Shown here: positions 9,604 through 18,794 of the stretch, piece by piece | Numbering within the stretch: position 1 is the stretch's first letter | Layout: each line of letters starts with the position of its first letter | Source: Photobacterium angustum | Lineage (GTDB): Bacteria > Pseudomonadota > Gammaproteobacteria > Enterobacterales > Vibrionaceae | DNA: 64,000 bases | Reading direction: 5' to 3' | Assembly (NCBI RefSeq): GCF_002954615.1 | Contig: NZ_MSCJ01000001.1 | Location: 1,364,001 to 1,428,000 of the forward strand | Made by a program: the position numbers and the translations under genes | Notes under the pieces: model-generated | The model's database searches: none | What the model was told of the DNA's origin: nothing | Seen by the model: only the letters and a program-made list of their open reading frames with translations

Positions 9604-10464
9604 ATGGGGTATATTGATACTTTTACTATTTCACCAAAATGCCAATCTATTATTATTGATCAAGTACAATCGATTGAACTTGAAAAGCAAAAAATTCTTC
9701 AATGTGGCATCAATTATGGCAAAGAAGCATTCAGTATTTATCGAAGAAGCCCAGACATGTATATGCTGCTCTATACAACGGGTGGCAAGGGGTTATTAAA
9801 AACATCAAACGGTGAATGGGCATTAGAAACCGGCAGTGTTATTTATGTACCGCCCGGTTATGAGAATGGCTTTGTTATTAACCCAGATGATAACCCTGAT
9901 CTTATTTGGGATGTCGCATGGGTTATGCTTGAAAAACATAAGCGTTGGGATGAGAGCTTACCTCATGATATTACCTATCAAGATTCACAATCAGGTTCAT
10001 TACTATTTAAGACTATCATTTGTTTAAGCGAATCTTTAAGTTTCAACTATCCATTGGGCGATGCGCTATGTAAGAGTATTACAGAACAAATTTGTTTATT
10101 AGTGAACACCCAAACCGCCCCTCACTCTCCTAAAGCACTTACCCGTTTAGAGCATGTTTACCAGCATACGAAAAGTCAGTTACACCACCCATGGCAAGTC
10201 TCCGATCTGGCTGCCTTATATCCATGCTCTGAGCCGCATTTTCATCGATTATGTCAACAGTATTACCAACAATCTCCTATTGCCTATTTAACTCAAATTC
10301 GAATGGAACATGCTGCTGGGTTGCTGACTACCACCACTTGGCCAATTCAACATATTAGTGACTTGTGTGGTTACCCAAACCCAACCAACTTTAGTACTCG
10401 ATTTAAAAATTGGAGTAGTTTTACGCCTCGACAATTTCGGACGAAGTTTCAGCCACAACTTTAA
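9604..10464 (+). CDS. AraC-family transcriptional regulator
   Basis: 286 residues. The N-terminal half (about 25-110) is an AraC-type cupin with GGKGLLKT and GSVIYVPPGYENGF; the C-terminal half (about 185-285) carries the two helix-turn-helix units ending NFSTRFKNWSSFTPRQFRTK. The open frame extends far upstream antisense to the MATE gene, but ATG 9604 has TTGGAG 8 nt upstream and matches the expected family length. It is divergent from the MATE transporter, so control of that pump is a natural hypothesis. Effector unknown. Confidence 0.85.
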   Translation: MGYIDTFTISPKCQSIIIDQVQSIELEKQKILQCGINYGKEAFSIYRRSPDMYMLLYTTGGKGLLKTSNGEWALETGSVIYVPPGYENGFVINPDDNPDLIWDVAWVMLEKHKRWDESLPHDITYQDSQSGSLLFKTIICLSESLSFNYPLGDALCKSITEQICLLVNTQTAPHSPKALTRLEHVYQHTKSQLHHPWQVSDLAALYPCSEPHFHRLCQQYYQQSPIAYLTQIRMEHAAGLLTTTTWPIQHISDLCGYPNPTNFSTRFKNWSSFTPRQFRTKFQPQL

Positions 10465-10592
10465 AACCTAATTACTTTGGCATGATTAAATAATTTTTCT
10501 CTCTAAGATGTTATCAGTTAAGCTAGTAAATAAACAAAGTGATGATTAATCTTATTAGATATAAACGCCTTTAACGATGAAAGGATCACCAG

Positions 10593-11567
10593 ATGCAAAA
10601 CTGCTTTACATATAGTTATCAACTTGATGCGAGTAATGGTTCTTCACCGCTCTCACTTGATCAAATAAATAACTGGAGCAGTAATGATGGGCTACTGTGG
10701 GTCCATTTAGACTATACTGATGAAAAAGCACTAGCATGGATAAACAATAGCCATTTGCCTGATGTAGAAAAAGAAGCCCTTACTACTCAGCGTATTCGCC
10801 CTCGTTTAAATCAAACGAAAGAAGGTTTTTTCTTGTCATTACGAGGAATAGATTTAGATTCTGATAATCAATCTGACAAGCCATCAGAAATGGTCTCTAT
10901 TCGAGGTTACTATAAACACAACACCATTATTACTACTTCAGACCGACCGGTTAGAGCACTTGATCGTGTTGCGGCACATATTAATGGCGGCTTTGGACCA
11001 AAAACTATTGGTGCATTCATTCTCTGTCTTTGCGATCACCTAACGAGCCATAAAATAGAAGTGATTGATTCCATTGATGACAGGTTAACCCAGCTTGAAG
11101 ATCAGGTTATGAATAATAGTGATGACGACCTCCGCAATAACATTGCACAATTAAGACGGGAAACGGTTTATCTACGTCGCTATGTCACTCCACAACGTGA
11201 TGCAATCGCTAAATTACTCACTATTGATACTCCACTGCTTTCACTATCAGACAAACAAAAAATACATGAAGTAAATGAAAAACTGCTCCATGTTATCGAT
11301 GACTTAAACGCTATTCGTGAACGTGCTAATGTGACGCAAGAAGAACTAATGAGCTTACAATCTGAAGCATTAAACCAGCGTTTATATTTTCTGTCTTTAA
11401 TTACCACTATCTTTTTACCACTAGGTTTTTTAACCGGTTTACTGGGTGTTAATTTAGGAGGTATTCCCGGCTCTCAAAACCACTGGGCATTTTATATATT
11501 CTGCAGCCTGTTATTCGCTGTATTAATACTTCAACTTATCCTTTTCTATCGTAGAAAATGGATATAA
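10593..11567 (+). CDS. zntB: CorA-family zinc transporter ZntB
   Basis: 324 residues, the normal ZntB length. A large cytoplasmic N-terminal domain (1-260) is followed by two C-terminal membrane helices. The pore signature after the first helix reads TGLLGVNLGGIPG, where GVN is the ZntB version of the CorA GMN motif. ZntB moves zinc across the inner membrane. It has its own upstream space of 128 bp and is followed by an AT-rich 120-bp gap before the TerB-like gene. No oddities. Confidence 0.92.
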   Translation: MQNCFTYSYQLDASNGSSPLSLDQINNWSSNDGLLWVHLDYTDEKALAWINNSHLPDVEKEALTTQRIRPRLNQTKEGFFLSLRGIDLDSDNQSDKPSEMVSIRGYYKHNTIITTSDRPVRALDRVAAHINGGFGPKTIGAFILCLCDHLTSHKIEVIDSIDDRLTQLEDQVMNNSDDDLRNNIAQLRRETVYLRRYVTPQRDAIAKLLTIDTPLLSLSDKQKIHEVNEKLLHVIDDLNAIRERANVTQEELMSLQSEALNQRLYFLSLITTIFLPLGFLTGLLGVNLGGIPGSQNHWAFYIFCSLLFAVLILQLILFYRRKWI

Positions 11568-11687
11568 AAAATTAAAATAGATAAAATAATTACATATATG
11601 TAATCCAATATTGTTATTTTTAATGTTGATTTATTAAAGACATTATTAATATTATTAACTTAAACTGGAAAAATAATAAGGGAAATA

Positions 11688-12143
11688 ATGTTCAAATCGC
11701 TACGTACACTATTTCGACAACTGACAAATGATCCTAATAGTAATGAAGCCGTAGATACTCCAACGCTTCATTTAGCTATGGCTTCTTTATTATGTGAAGT
11801 AGCTATTGCCGACCACGATCAGGATCCAAGAGAAGAACAAGCTAAAATTCAACTTCTAATGAAATTACTTGAAGTTGATGAAATCACTTCAAAACAACTA
11901 CTTGAGAAAGCTCAACGACAAGCAGAGGCGTCTGTTTCTCTTTATGATTTTACTAATAAATTACGTTCACTTGAGCAACCAGAACGCTATCAATTAGTTG
12001 AAGCAATGTGGCAAGTCGCCTACGCTGATGGTGTGATAGACCCACAAGAAGAGGCTGTCATTCGCCAAGTTTCTGATTTAATATATTTAGATCATTCTGC
12101 ATTTATAAAAGCCAAAATCAGCGCTAAAAATACTGCAAGCTAA
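11688..12143 (+). CDS. TerB-family tellurite resistance-like protein
   Basis: 151 residues, soluble and helical. The region 25-140 matches the TerB/DjlA-type fold: an acidic metal-binding pattern in the first half (CEVAIADHDQDPREEQAKIQ) and again in the second (MWQVAYADGVIDPQEEAVIR). The start has AAGGGAAATA before ATG. TerB domains bind divalent metals and are linked to stress and envelope functions; a direct tellurite role is not implied here because no other ter genes are adjacent. A terminator follows at 12152. Confidence 0.85.
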   Translation: MFKSLRTLFRQLTNDPNSNEAVDTPTLHLAMASLLCEVAIADHDQDPREEQAKIQLLMKLLEVDEITSKQLLEKAQRQAEASVSLYDFTNKLRSLEQPERYQLVEAMWQVAYADGVIDPQEEAVIRQVSDLIYLDHSAFIKAKISAKNTAS

Positions 12144-12151
12144 CCTATTTA

Positions 12152-12178
12152 AGAGCTATAACTATAGCTCTTTTCTTT
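12152..12178 (+). terminator. Terminator after the TerB-like gene
   Basis: agagctata (12152-12160) pairs perfectly with tatagctct (12163-12171), followed by tttctttat. Confidence 0.8.
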
Positions 12179-12636
12179 ATCACTCCTTTCTTGATAGTTT
12201 TAATATCAACACCTATCCTATATATAGAGTGCAAACTGAAACATATACTAATATTTATGCACCTTTACATATTTTACTAGACAATTAAAGCAATCATTTA
12301 ATAGGCATCGTTTAATAACACTATTAAGTTATTAACATGGAGGCACTAATGGCTCATGTAGCTATTTGTGCTTTTTATTTAGAAAAAATACAGGTGTAAA
12401 TACATAGACACTCCTGTCTATATTATATTTTTATATTGATACTTATTTTTATAAGTTCGCTATATGCTACAAACAATGGAAAAGTATAAAAAAACTTTCC
12501 ATTAATAATCATATAGATATAAACACTGATATTACCGCCTTATTAAATATTTGTTGGCTTGAAACTTGTACATTTTATCAATGATGAACAAAACAATGAA
12601 TGTCCATAAGTATTTTTAACTGAGTGAGGCAAAGAT
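12179..12636. other. AT-rich intergenic region upstream of the LruC operon
   Basis: 458 bp with no long open frame. It contains a short frame with a consensus ribosome site (12337-12399, listed separately) and an imperfect hairpin at about 12475-12505 (aatggaaaagt paired with actttccatt). Promoter elements for the downstream operon are presumably here, but no known riboswitch is recognised. Confidence 0.5.
12337..12399 (+). CDS. Possible small peptide (16-20 residues) with strong ribosome site
   Basis: GGAGG at 12339-12343 sits 5 nt before ATG 12349, which opens a 16-residue frame MAHVAICAFYLEKIQV. An in-frame ATG at 12337 would add four residues. The Shine-Dalgarno is the best in this intergenic region, but a frame this short is weak evidence alone. 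It could be a leader peptide for the operon that starts 240 bp downstream, or chance. Confidence 0.25.
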   Translation: MEALMAHVAICAFYLEKIQV

Positions 12637-14823
12637 ATGAAGTGTTTACGACACTCTTTACTAGCATGCTCGTTAGCCTTAGTTTCTAGCTCGGCCTACA
12701 GCATCATCCCCCACGCTTTTACGGATAATGGGGGGTGTCCTAGCGATGCCTTCTTATTCCAAGGTAATCCATCCACCATTTACAAAGTTGATTTATCTTC
12801 TGGGTTCTATCAAGCATCAGATCCCATGAGTACTACCGTTAATGGAGTTGGTTTTAACGAAAGTGATTCCTACATTTATGGTTACGACAATACCAACTTA
12901 ACTGTTGTACGTATTAACCAACTCTTTGATCATGAAGCCGTTGCAGTAACAGGCCTTCCTGGTTCAGTTACGTTTCCAACAGGCGATGTATTCAACAATA
13001 AATACTATCTCTACAAATCTGGCGTAGGTATGTATGAAGTTGATCTAACAACGCTTGTTGCTACTCAAGTAATGACTGCAGGTAATGCTTCATTTGGTTT
13101 GACCGATATGGCTTTCCACCCTGATGGTTCTGGACGTTTATTTGCTGTTGAAAATAGTAGTAAGAAGCTTTATGAAATTACTAACTATGATTCATCTGCC
13201 AATTTTTTTGAAATCGGTGATACAGGGATAACTGGCTCATCAACGTTTGGTGCTCAATATTTTGATGCTAATGGTTATTTATATCTAAGTCGTAATCAAG
13301 ATGGCTTAGTGTTCCAAATTGACATTAGTGACTTATCAAGTATTTCAGCGACAGCCGTACAATACTCTTCAGGACCAATCTCTGGTACTAATGACGGTGC
13401 GCGTTGTGCAAATGCTGCCATTGTTGCCGCTAATACCGACTTCGGTGATGCGCCTGATACTTATAAAACAACGCTTGCAGCCAATGGTGCTCGTCATTAC
13501 AACATATCAGAAGTAAACTACTTCTTCGGCTCTGCTGTTGATACTGAAGGTGATGCTCTTGTATCACCAGCCTCAGATGATGCAGATGGAACACCTAATG
13601 ATGAAGACGGTATTTCATTCCCAGCCAACTTTAAGCAAGGTTCTGATGCCTTGATTCAAGTTACTGTCGGAGGGTCTGCTGCAGGTTACGTGAATGCATG
13701 GATTGATTGGAATAATAATGGTGTATTTGATGAATCAACCGAGCACGCTGTTACCGATGAACTCTTAGCAGGTGGTGATGGCGTAACACCAGCGACTTAT
13801 TTACTAAAAGTTAGGGTACCGGATGATGCAGCTACGGGTCAATTATGGGCTCGTTTCCGTATATCTAAAGATACAGGTACCCTCTCGTATGGTGGTGTTT
13901 CGTATGGTGAAGTCGAAGATCATCAGGTAACTGTTGATGCTCAAACCGTTACTCATAACTGGTATCCATCATCGAGTTCTTGGGTCACTTTAGTGTATGA
14001 AGATGACTGGCCACAAGCAGGTGACTTTGATTTCAATGATGTTGCACTTTACTACCGCGTTGATACGGTAAAAGATGCCGCTGGTGATATTCTTCGTTAC
14101 GATATTTACGGTAGTCTCCGTGCTTACGGTGCTGATTTTGCCAACGGTTTTGCTGTTAAATTAGATGGTATTGCGACAGGTGCTGTTGATTCAGACCGCA
14201 CAAAACTGGTTGTTAACGGTTCTACATTGCATACCACTCAAATACTAGAATCAGGCACTACAGATGCTGTTGCTATTATCAGTAATAATTTGAAAACTGA
14301 AATAACAGCACCAACATGTTCAGGCACATTAGGTGATTACTATCGTGTATGGACAGGCTGTAGCGATGATGCCACTGACCAATTTGTCTTTGAAGCCAGT
14401 ATCCCATTCACTTCTCCAGTTGCAGCTGCAAGTGGACCAAGTATGCCTCTTAACCCGTTCATCTTTGGTACACCTGGAATTGATCACGGTGACGGCACTC
14501 GAGCCAGTGATGGTCGTGCAATTGAAATCCATTTGAAAAATCATGATGTTACCAGCAAAGCAAATACCGCTTTATTTGCCACAGATGATGATACATCAGC
14601 TTATGTCGATGGTGATTGTCCAGGAGTAAGCTGTGACACATACCATAATACAAATGGTGTGCCATGGGCTATTGCTATTGATATTCCTTGGGATCACCCA
14701 AGTGAAGGTACCAATATTCTTGAGGCTTATCCTGATTTATCTGCATTTGCAACTTCTGGTGGTTCAACAAACACTGACTGGTATTTGCGTGCAAATTCCG
14801 TTGTTAGCAAACTCTTTGAATAA
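12637..14823 (+). CDS. Secreted LruC-domain protein with GEVED domain
   Basis: 728 residues with a signal peptide (MKCLRHSLLACSLALVSSSA YS). Residues about 30-270 form a repeat-rich beta-propeller-like domain resembling DUF6923. Residues about 270-430 match a GEVED domain (DFGDAPDTYKTT at the start, then WIDWNNNGVFDE and YGEVEDHQVTV). Residues about 435-728 match the LruC domain (VYEDDWPQAGDFDFNDVALY). The acidic Asn/Asp clusters suggest calcium binding. The start has GAGG upstream. It is followed after 15 bp by a lipoprotein gene with its own GAGGAG site, so they form an operon. LruC proteins are exported surface proteins of unknown function. Confidence 0.85.
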   Translation: MKCLRHSLLACSLALVSSSAYSIIPHAFTDNGGCPSDAFLFQGNPSTIYKVDLSSGFYQASDPMSTTVNGVGFNESDSYIYGYDNTNLTVVRINQLFDHEAVAVTGLPGSVTFPTGDVFNNKYYLYKSGVGMYEVDLTTLVATQVMTAGNASFGLTDMAFHPDGSGRLFAVENSSKKLYEITNYDSSANFFEIGDTGITGSSTFGAQYFDANGYLYLSRNQDGLVFQIDISDLSSISATAVQYSSGPISGTNDGARCANAAIVAANTDFGDAPDTYKTTLAANGARHYNISEVNYFFGSAVDTEGDALVSPASDDADGTPNDEDGISFPANFKQGSDALIQVTVGGSAAGYVNAWIDWNNNGVFDESTEHAVTDELLAGGDGVTPATYLLKVRVPDDAATGQLWARFRISKDTGTLSYGGVSYGEVEDHQVTVDAQTVTHNWYPSSSSWVTLVYEDDWPQAGDFDFNDVALYYRVDTVKDAAGDILRYDIYGSLRAYGADFANGFAVKLDGIATGAVDSDRTKLVVNGSTLHTTQILESGTTDAVAIISNNLKTEITAPTCSGTLGDYYRVWTGCSDDATDQFVFEASIPFTSPVAAASGPSMPLNPFIFGTPGIDHGDGTRASDGRAIEIHLKNHDVTSKANTALFATDDDTSAYVDGDCPGVSCDTYHNTNGVPWAIAIDIPWDHPSEGTNILEAYPDLSAFATSGGSTNTDWYLRANSVVSKLFE

Positions 14824-14838
14824 TGGTGAGGAGTATTA

Positions 14839-15327
14839 ATGATGAAAAGTTTATATGTAACACTTTTTAGTGCTGCTCTCCTGTTTGGTTGTGGTGGCGG
14901 CGGTGGTGACGGCGATGGCGCAAGTACAGACGTAGCAGCAGCAGATACACCAGTAGCAGTGTCTCCTCCTATAATTGATGTCGCAACAGGTGGCAGTAGT
15001 GCGAAATTTGAAGATCTAGTTATTCCAGATAATTTTGATTTAAGTACTACTTATGATATGCCAATTAAAATTAACTTAGATACCACAGAGTCAATGAGTC
15101 TAAGCGTTTATGGTGATTTTACCGTAGCAGATGATGGTTCAATTACTCCTGTAGCAGGTAGTCGTATTATCTCAGGTCAAATTGCTAATGGTGATTTTAA
15201 TGGTGTTATTGCAGCAACTGGGACTCTCAAGAACTTATTAATAGAAGCTTGGTATCCCGATCCAAACATACCACCGTTTCAAACTGTAGTTCCGGTAAAT
15301 GCTGATGGCATTAATATTAGTAACTAA
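14839..15327 (+). CDS. Small lipoprotein partner of the LruC protein
   Basis: 162 residues with a lipoprotein signal peptide, lipobox LLFGC and lipidated Cys18, followed by a Gly/Asp-rich tether. The C-terminal domain (about residue 58 onward, starting FEDLVIPDNFDLSTTYDM) is homologous to that of the next gene product. The same small domain is seen downstream of LruC genes in other marine gammaproteobacteria, as far as I can judge. It is translationally close to the LruC gene (15-bp gap) and ends before a strong terminator. Function unknown; surface anchoring or assembly of the LruC protein is an inference. Confidence 0.75.
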   Translation: MMKSLYVTLFSAALLFGCGGGGGDGDGASTDVAAADTPVAVSPPIIDVATGGSSAKFEDLVIPDNFDLSTTYDMPIKINLDTTESMSLSVYGDFTVADDGSITPVAGSRIISGQIANGDFNGVIAATGTLKNLLIEAWYPDPNIPPFQTVVPVNADGINISN

Positions 15328-15336
15328 ATAAGACAA

Positions 15337-15390
15337 AATCGGCTTATACAGTTCTCACTAGAAACAGTGTTGTATAAGCCGATTATATTT
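15337..15390. terminator. Terminator between the two lipoprotein genes
   Basis: aatcggcttataca (15337-15350) pairs perfectly over 14 bp with tgtataagccgatt (15371-15384), followed by atattt. The second lipoprotein starts only 6 bp beyond, so its expression probably depends on read-through or on a promoter inside this segment. Confidence 0.75.
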
Positions 15391-15395
15391 CTGCC

Positions 15396-16121
15396 ATGAA
15401 ACCTATATTGACAATATCTTTCGCATGTTTGCTGCTTACTCAAATTGCTTGTAACGGTCAAGATACCGCTGAAGAAAATAGTACTATTGAAAGTTCGATT
15501 GTAAATAACGAATCCAGTAGTGAAGCGACTCTACTCCCCATCGAACCATTACCAATAACGACGCCTGATAGTGATACAAACAACACGAGTAATGACACTG
15601 AGAAAATTATCGAACCAGAATCAGATCAGGTTACACCAACTATAGATCCAATAGATGAAAACAACGCGCAACGTGAATTAGATGAAGTCAATCTCCCCCC
15701 ACTGGAACCTGAACCTGAACCTGAACCTGAACCTGAACCTGAACCTGAACCTGAACCTGAAAAGCCTACGCCACCAGCATCACCGGATGCAAATAATGGT
15801 TGGGGTGATTTAGTCGTTCCTGACGATTTTGATTTCAATACTTCTTACGATATGGCAATCACCATCAATTTAAAAACAGCAGAAACATTGAGTATCGCTA
15901 TTTACCATGATTTTAATCAGCTAGATACTGGTGATATTGTTCCTATCGCTGCAAGCCAACTTGTATCGGGTACTATTTTAAATGGTGATTTTAACGGTGT
16001 CATAAGAGTAACAAGTTCGATGAACTCAATTTTAATCCTCTTATTTAACAACAACGGTAATGCGTTATTTTATAGTTCAATTCAACCAACAACACCGGAT
16101 GGTATTACCATCGTCGAATGA
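15396..16121 (+). CDS. Lipoprotein paralogue with Pro-Glu repeat linker
   Basis: 241 residues. Signal peptide with lipobox TQIAC (lipidated Cys19), then a long acidic Ser/Thr/Asn-rich tether and a Pro-Glu repeat made of nine GAACCT hexamers. The C-terminal domain (about 137-241, starting WGDLVVPDDFDFNTSYDM) aligns along its length with that of the upstream lipoprotein, including NGDFNGVI. The pair therefore arose by duplication, with the second copy gaining a longer spacer. No clear Shine-Dalgarno precedes the ATG. Function unknown; the extended PE linker suggests reach through the peptidoglycan or away from the surface. Confidence 0.75.
   Translation: MKPILTISFACLLLTQIACNGQDTAEENSTIESSIVNNESSSEATLLPIEPLPITTPDSDTNNTSNDTEKIIEPESDQVTPTIDPIDENNAQRELDEVNLPPLEPEPEPEPEPEPEPEPEPEKPTPPASPDANNGWGDLVVPDDFDFNTSYDMAITINLKTAETLSIAIYHDFNQLDTGDIVPIAASQLVSGTILNGDFNGVIRVTSSMNSILILLFNNNGNALFYSSIQPTTPDGITIVE
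15705..15758 (+). repeat. Nine perfect GAACCT hexamers
   Basis: In-frame microsatellite encoding Glu-Pro nine times. Changes in copy number would alter linker length by two residues per unit without shifting the frame. Confidence 0.95.
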
Positions 16122-16161
16122 AGTATTATTAGTACTGAGTACCTCAACACACTACATCATA

Positions 16162-18645
16162 CTATTTAATATCAATCGTTCGACTAACTTTTTTATATTG
16201 TACTCGCCACCCTTGCCATCGTGGTAATTCCCATCGTTTTGGATCTGGTTTACGGTTGCCAGACTGATAATTTGCAACAACAAGTTTACGGTGAATATCA
16301 TATTCTATAGCCATCACAAGATCAGTGAGTTTAACTTCACGCGGGTAACGCTCATCAAACTCCTGTCGTTCCCATTCAGGGATCCCCTCAAAGGTAAAAT
16401 CTGAAGGTTCAAAGAGCTCGAGATCATCAATATGTTCAATCCCTAAATCTTCAATTTGTTGCGATAGCCATCCAATGGCATCAACCGGCTCAGGTGCACG
16501 TTTAACAAAATCTGCATTATATAAACCCAATGCGAGATATAAATTCCACTGCGAGATATCTGAGATAATTCGAGGTGCAAGATCTGGCATTACTTCACTT
16601 GCAAGTAGCATATCGACAATAGCAAAGCGTGCTGATTGCCCTTCAGGTTCAATCCATTGAGTATCAATAACCCGTCCAGCATAGATCCGCTGGACAGCCG
16701 TTTTAAAACTGCCATCCTGTTGTTCAACGGTATCACCTTGAACCAACTCACCTAACTCAGCATTATTTATTTGTGACAAGGTAACGGGGGAGCTACACGT
16801 TGCCAAAATGCGGTTTTGTTTAACCCCTCTTCCTGGTAAGGCAAATTGATCAAATACGATCACTGCTTGAGATAATGATCCATCTATCGGCGGGTTATCA
16901 ATTAATGAATCTTTCGCACTACTGACTTCAATAATACTGTTACTCATTGCCTGCTGACGTTTTTCTCGACGAAGAAAAACCAATTCAGGTGCCGCCTTAA
17001 TTACAGTATCTTGCCATAACTCTCGTTTAAATCGGCTAGCAACAGACAGCTCTGGAAGTTCAAGTAACTCTCGCATTTGAACTGACAACAAACGTGCTTC
17101 TGCTAGCATATTGTCATCTACCACAAGCCATTCTGGACACTCATCCATGCGTACCATTTTTATTAATGCTGTCGCATCACAAAATACATTACCCAGCCAT
17201 CGATACAATTGTTCAATATTTTCTTCTGATCGCGGTGACTGCCATAACCGTTGCGGAATAGTCAATGCAGCAGCAAGATCGACCATTGCTTCTTTATTTG
17301 CTCGGGTATCCATCGCTGTTATTAAGTGGGCAAATAAAGTATCGATAGGTAGTTGATATAAACAACGACCATAATCAGTAATAACTTCATTTTCAGTCAT
17401 AGCTCCCATAGACAACAAAGCCTGCTGCGCTGCGACAAAGGTTTTTTCAGGTAGAGGGTCAATAAACGAAAGTTGGCTGAGTTTTGCGTTACAACATAAA
17501 GCAGCCAAATAGGCTTCTACCAACTCTTCGCGCTGCAACTCTGGCGGTGTTAATAACTCTAACGCTGCGGCTTTACCATACAAGCGAATACAAACACCAT
17601 CCGTTACGCGTCCTGCACGCCCTTTCCGCTGCTCTGAGCTTGCTTTGGAAATAGCGTGTAATGATAATACTGTTCGACCGTTTCGCTGGTGGGTACGACG
17701 TTCTAAACCAGAATCAATGATCAACGTAACCCCTGGGATAGTTACCGAGGTTTCAGCCACATTTGTCGCAACAATAATGCGTTGCTTATCACTTTGTGTT
17801 AGAGCCCGCTTTCTTTCATCATCGGTAACGGAAGCGTGTAATGGAATAATATCCATTAATCCTGCTTGTATTTGCTCACTAAACTGTTGCGTTAGTGCAT
17901 TTTGCGTTGACGCTATCTCTTTTCTTCCGGGTAAAAAGATCAAAATGTCTTGGTGGCTATCAATATGCGTTTGAACCAAGCTAGTTATCCGCTTATCGAT
18001 ATTCATCACATCGGGCATATCTCGACTATCAGAGGCATGATGCAATACATTCACCGCAAAATTACGCCCTTTAGCTTGTAAGTGCTGTGCTGATAAATAG
18101 TTAACTAATCGTTGGCTATCAATCGTTGCAGAAGTAATAACTAAACGATGAGATTGTTGCTGTTTGAGTAACGCAAGCAGAAGATCAGTATCCCAACGTC
18201 TTTCATGAAATTCATCAATAATAATTGTTGAGAACTGAGCTAAATTACCTTCACTTAACCAACGTAATGCAACACCGGGGGTCGCGTAAATAATATCCGT
18301 ATTTTCATCAAAGTGATGTTCAAAACGAATCGCATAACCAACGGATAACTGATCTGGGTTTGCGTCTTCTGTTAATAAATATTCAGCTAGCGATGTACAA
18401 GCAACCCGTCTAGGCTCAACCACCAGTACTTTCCCATAAATAGCTGACCATAGTGGCAAACGGGTTGATTTACCCGACCCCGTTTCTGCTTCAACAACAA
18501 TATGTTCATCACGTAACAAGGCTTTAAATTGTTGCTCAATGCTATCTATAGGTAAATTGTTCTGCATATCCAATATATCTTTAATGAATTCAAAGCTATT
18601 TTCGCAATTATTACCTACATTGTCAGTGAGAATCATAATATTCAT
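16162..18645 (-). CDS. DEAH-box ATP-dependent helicase, HrpB-like
   Basis: 827 residues from the longest frame. Superfamily 2 motifs: ETGSGKST at 54-61, DEFHER at 144-149, SAT at 172-174, QRKGRAGR at 338-345. The DEFHER form of motif II and the overall length are HrpB-like, but the canonical HrpB C-terminus is not evident, and the last third is divergent. It may be a distinct HrpA/HrpB relative. No start has a good ribosome site; a start at the in-frame ATG at 18567 (residue 27) would place the N-terminus as in HrpB proteins and may be correct. Monocistronic, convergent with the lipoprotein gene and divergent from menB. Confidence 0.8.
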   Translation of the reverse strand: MNIMILTDNVGNNCENSFEFIKDILDMQNNLPIDSIEQQFKALLRDEHIVVEAETGSGKSTRLPLWSAIYGKVLVVEPRRVACTSLAEYLLTEDANPDQLSVGYAIRFEHHFDENTDIIYATPGVALRWLSEGNLAQFSTIIIDEFHERRWDTDLLLALLKQQQSHRLVITSATIDSQRLVNYLSAQHLQAKGRNFAVNVLHHASDSRDMPDVMNIDKRITSLVQTHIDSHQDILIFLPGRKEIASTQNALTQQFSEQIQAGLMDIIPLHASVTDDERKRALTQSDKQRIIVATNVAETSVTIPGVTLIIDSGLERRTHQRNGRTVLSLHAISKASSEQRKGRAGRVTDGVCIRLYGKAAALELLTPPELQREELVEAYLAALCCNAKLSQLSFIDPLPEKTFVAAQQALLSMGAMTENEVITDYGRCLYQLPIDTLFAHLITAMDTRANKEAMVDLAAALTIPQRLWQSPRSEENIEQLYRWLGNVFCDATALIKMVRMDECPEWLVVDDNMLAEARLLSVQMRELLELPELSVASRFKRELWQDTVIKAAPELVFLRREKRQQAMSNSIIEVSSAKDSLIDNPPIDGSLSQAVIVFDQFALPGRGVKQNRILATCSSPVTLSQINNAELGELVQGDTVEQQDGSFKTAVQRIYAGRVIDTQWIEPEGQSARFAIVDMLLASEVMPDLAPRIISDISQWNLYLALGLYNADFVKRAPEPVDAIGWLSQQIEDLGIEHIDDLELFEPSDFTFEGIPEWERQEFDERYPREVKLTDLVMAIEYDIHRKLVVANYQSGNRKPDPKRWELPRWQGWRVQYKKVSRTIDIK

Positions 18646-18794
18646 TAAACTTGCTATTCATATCTACCTAATTGTTTATTCCATCATCACTTAGGTTTTA
18701 TTTCTTTGTGTAAACGCCACTAATTTCATCGAAAAATTGACTTTTTTTTGTAACTCCCTAGCCTTACAGCATCAACTTATGGAGGCAACGCCAC

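Noticed and set aside
15396..16121. Phase variation by the GAACCT repeat
   Set aside because: The unit is six bases, so slippage keeps the reading frame; length variation is possible but not on/off switching.
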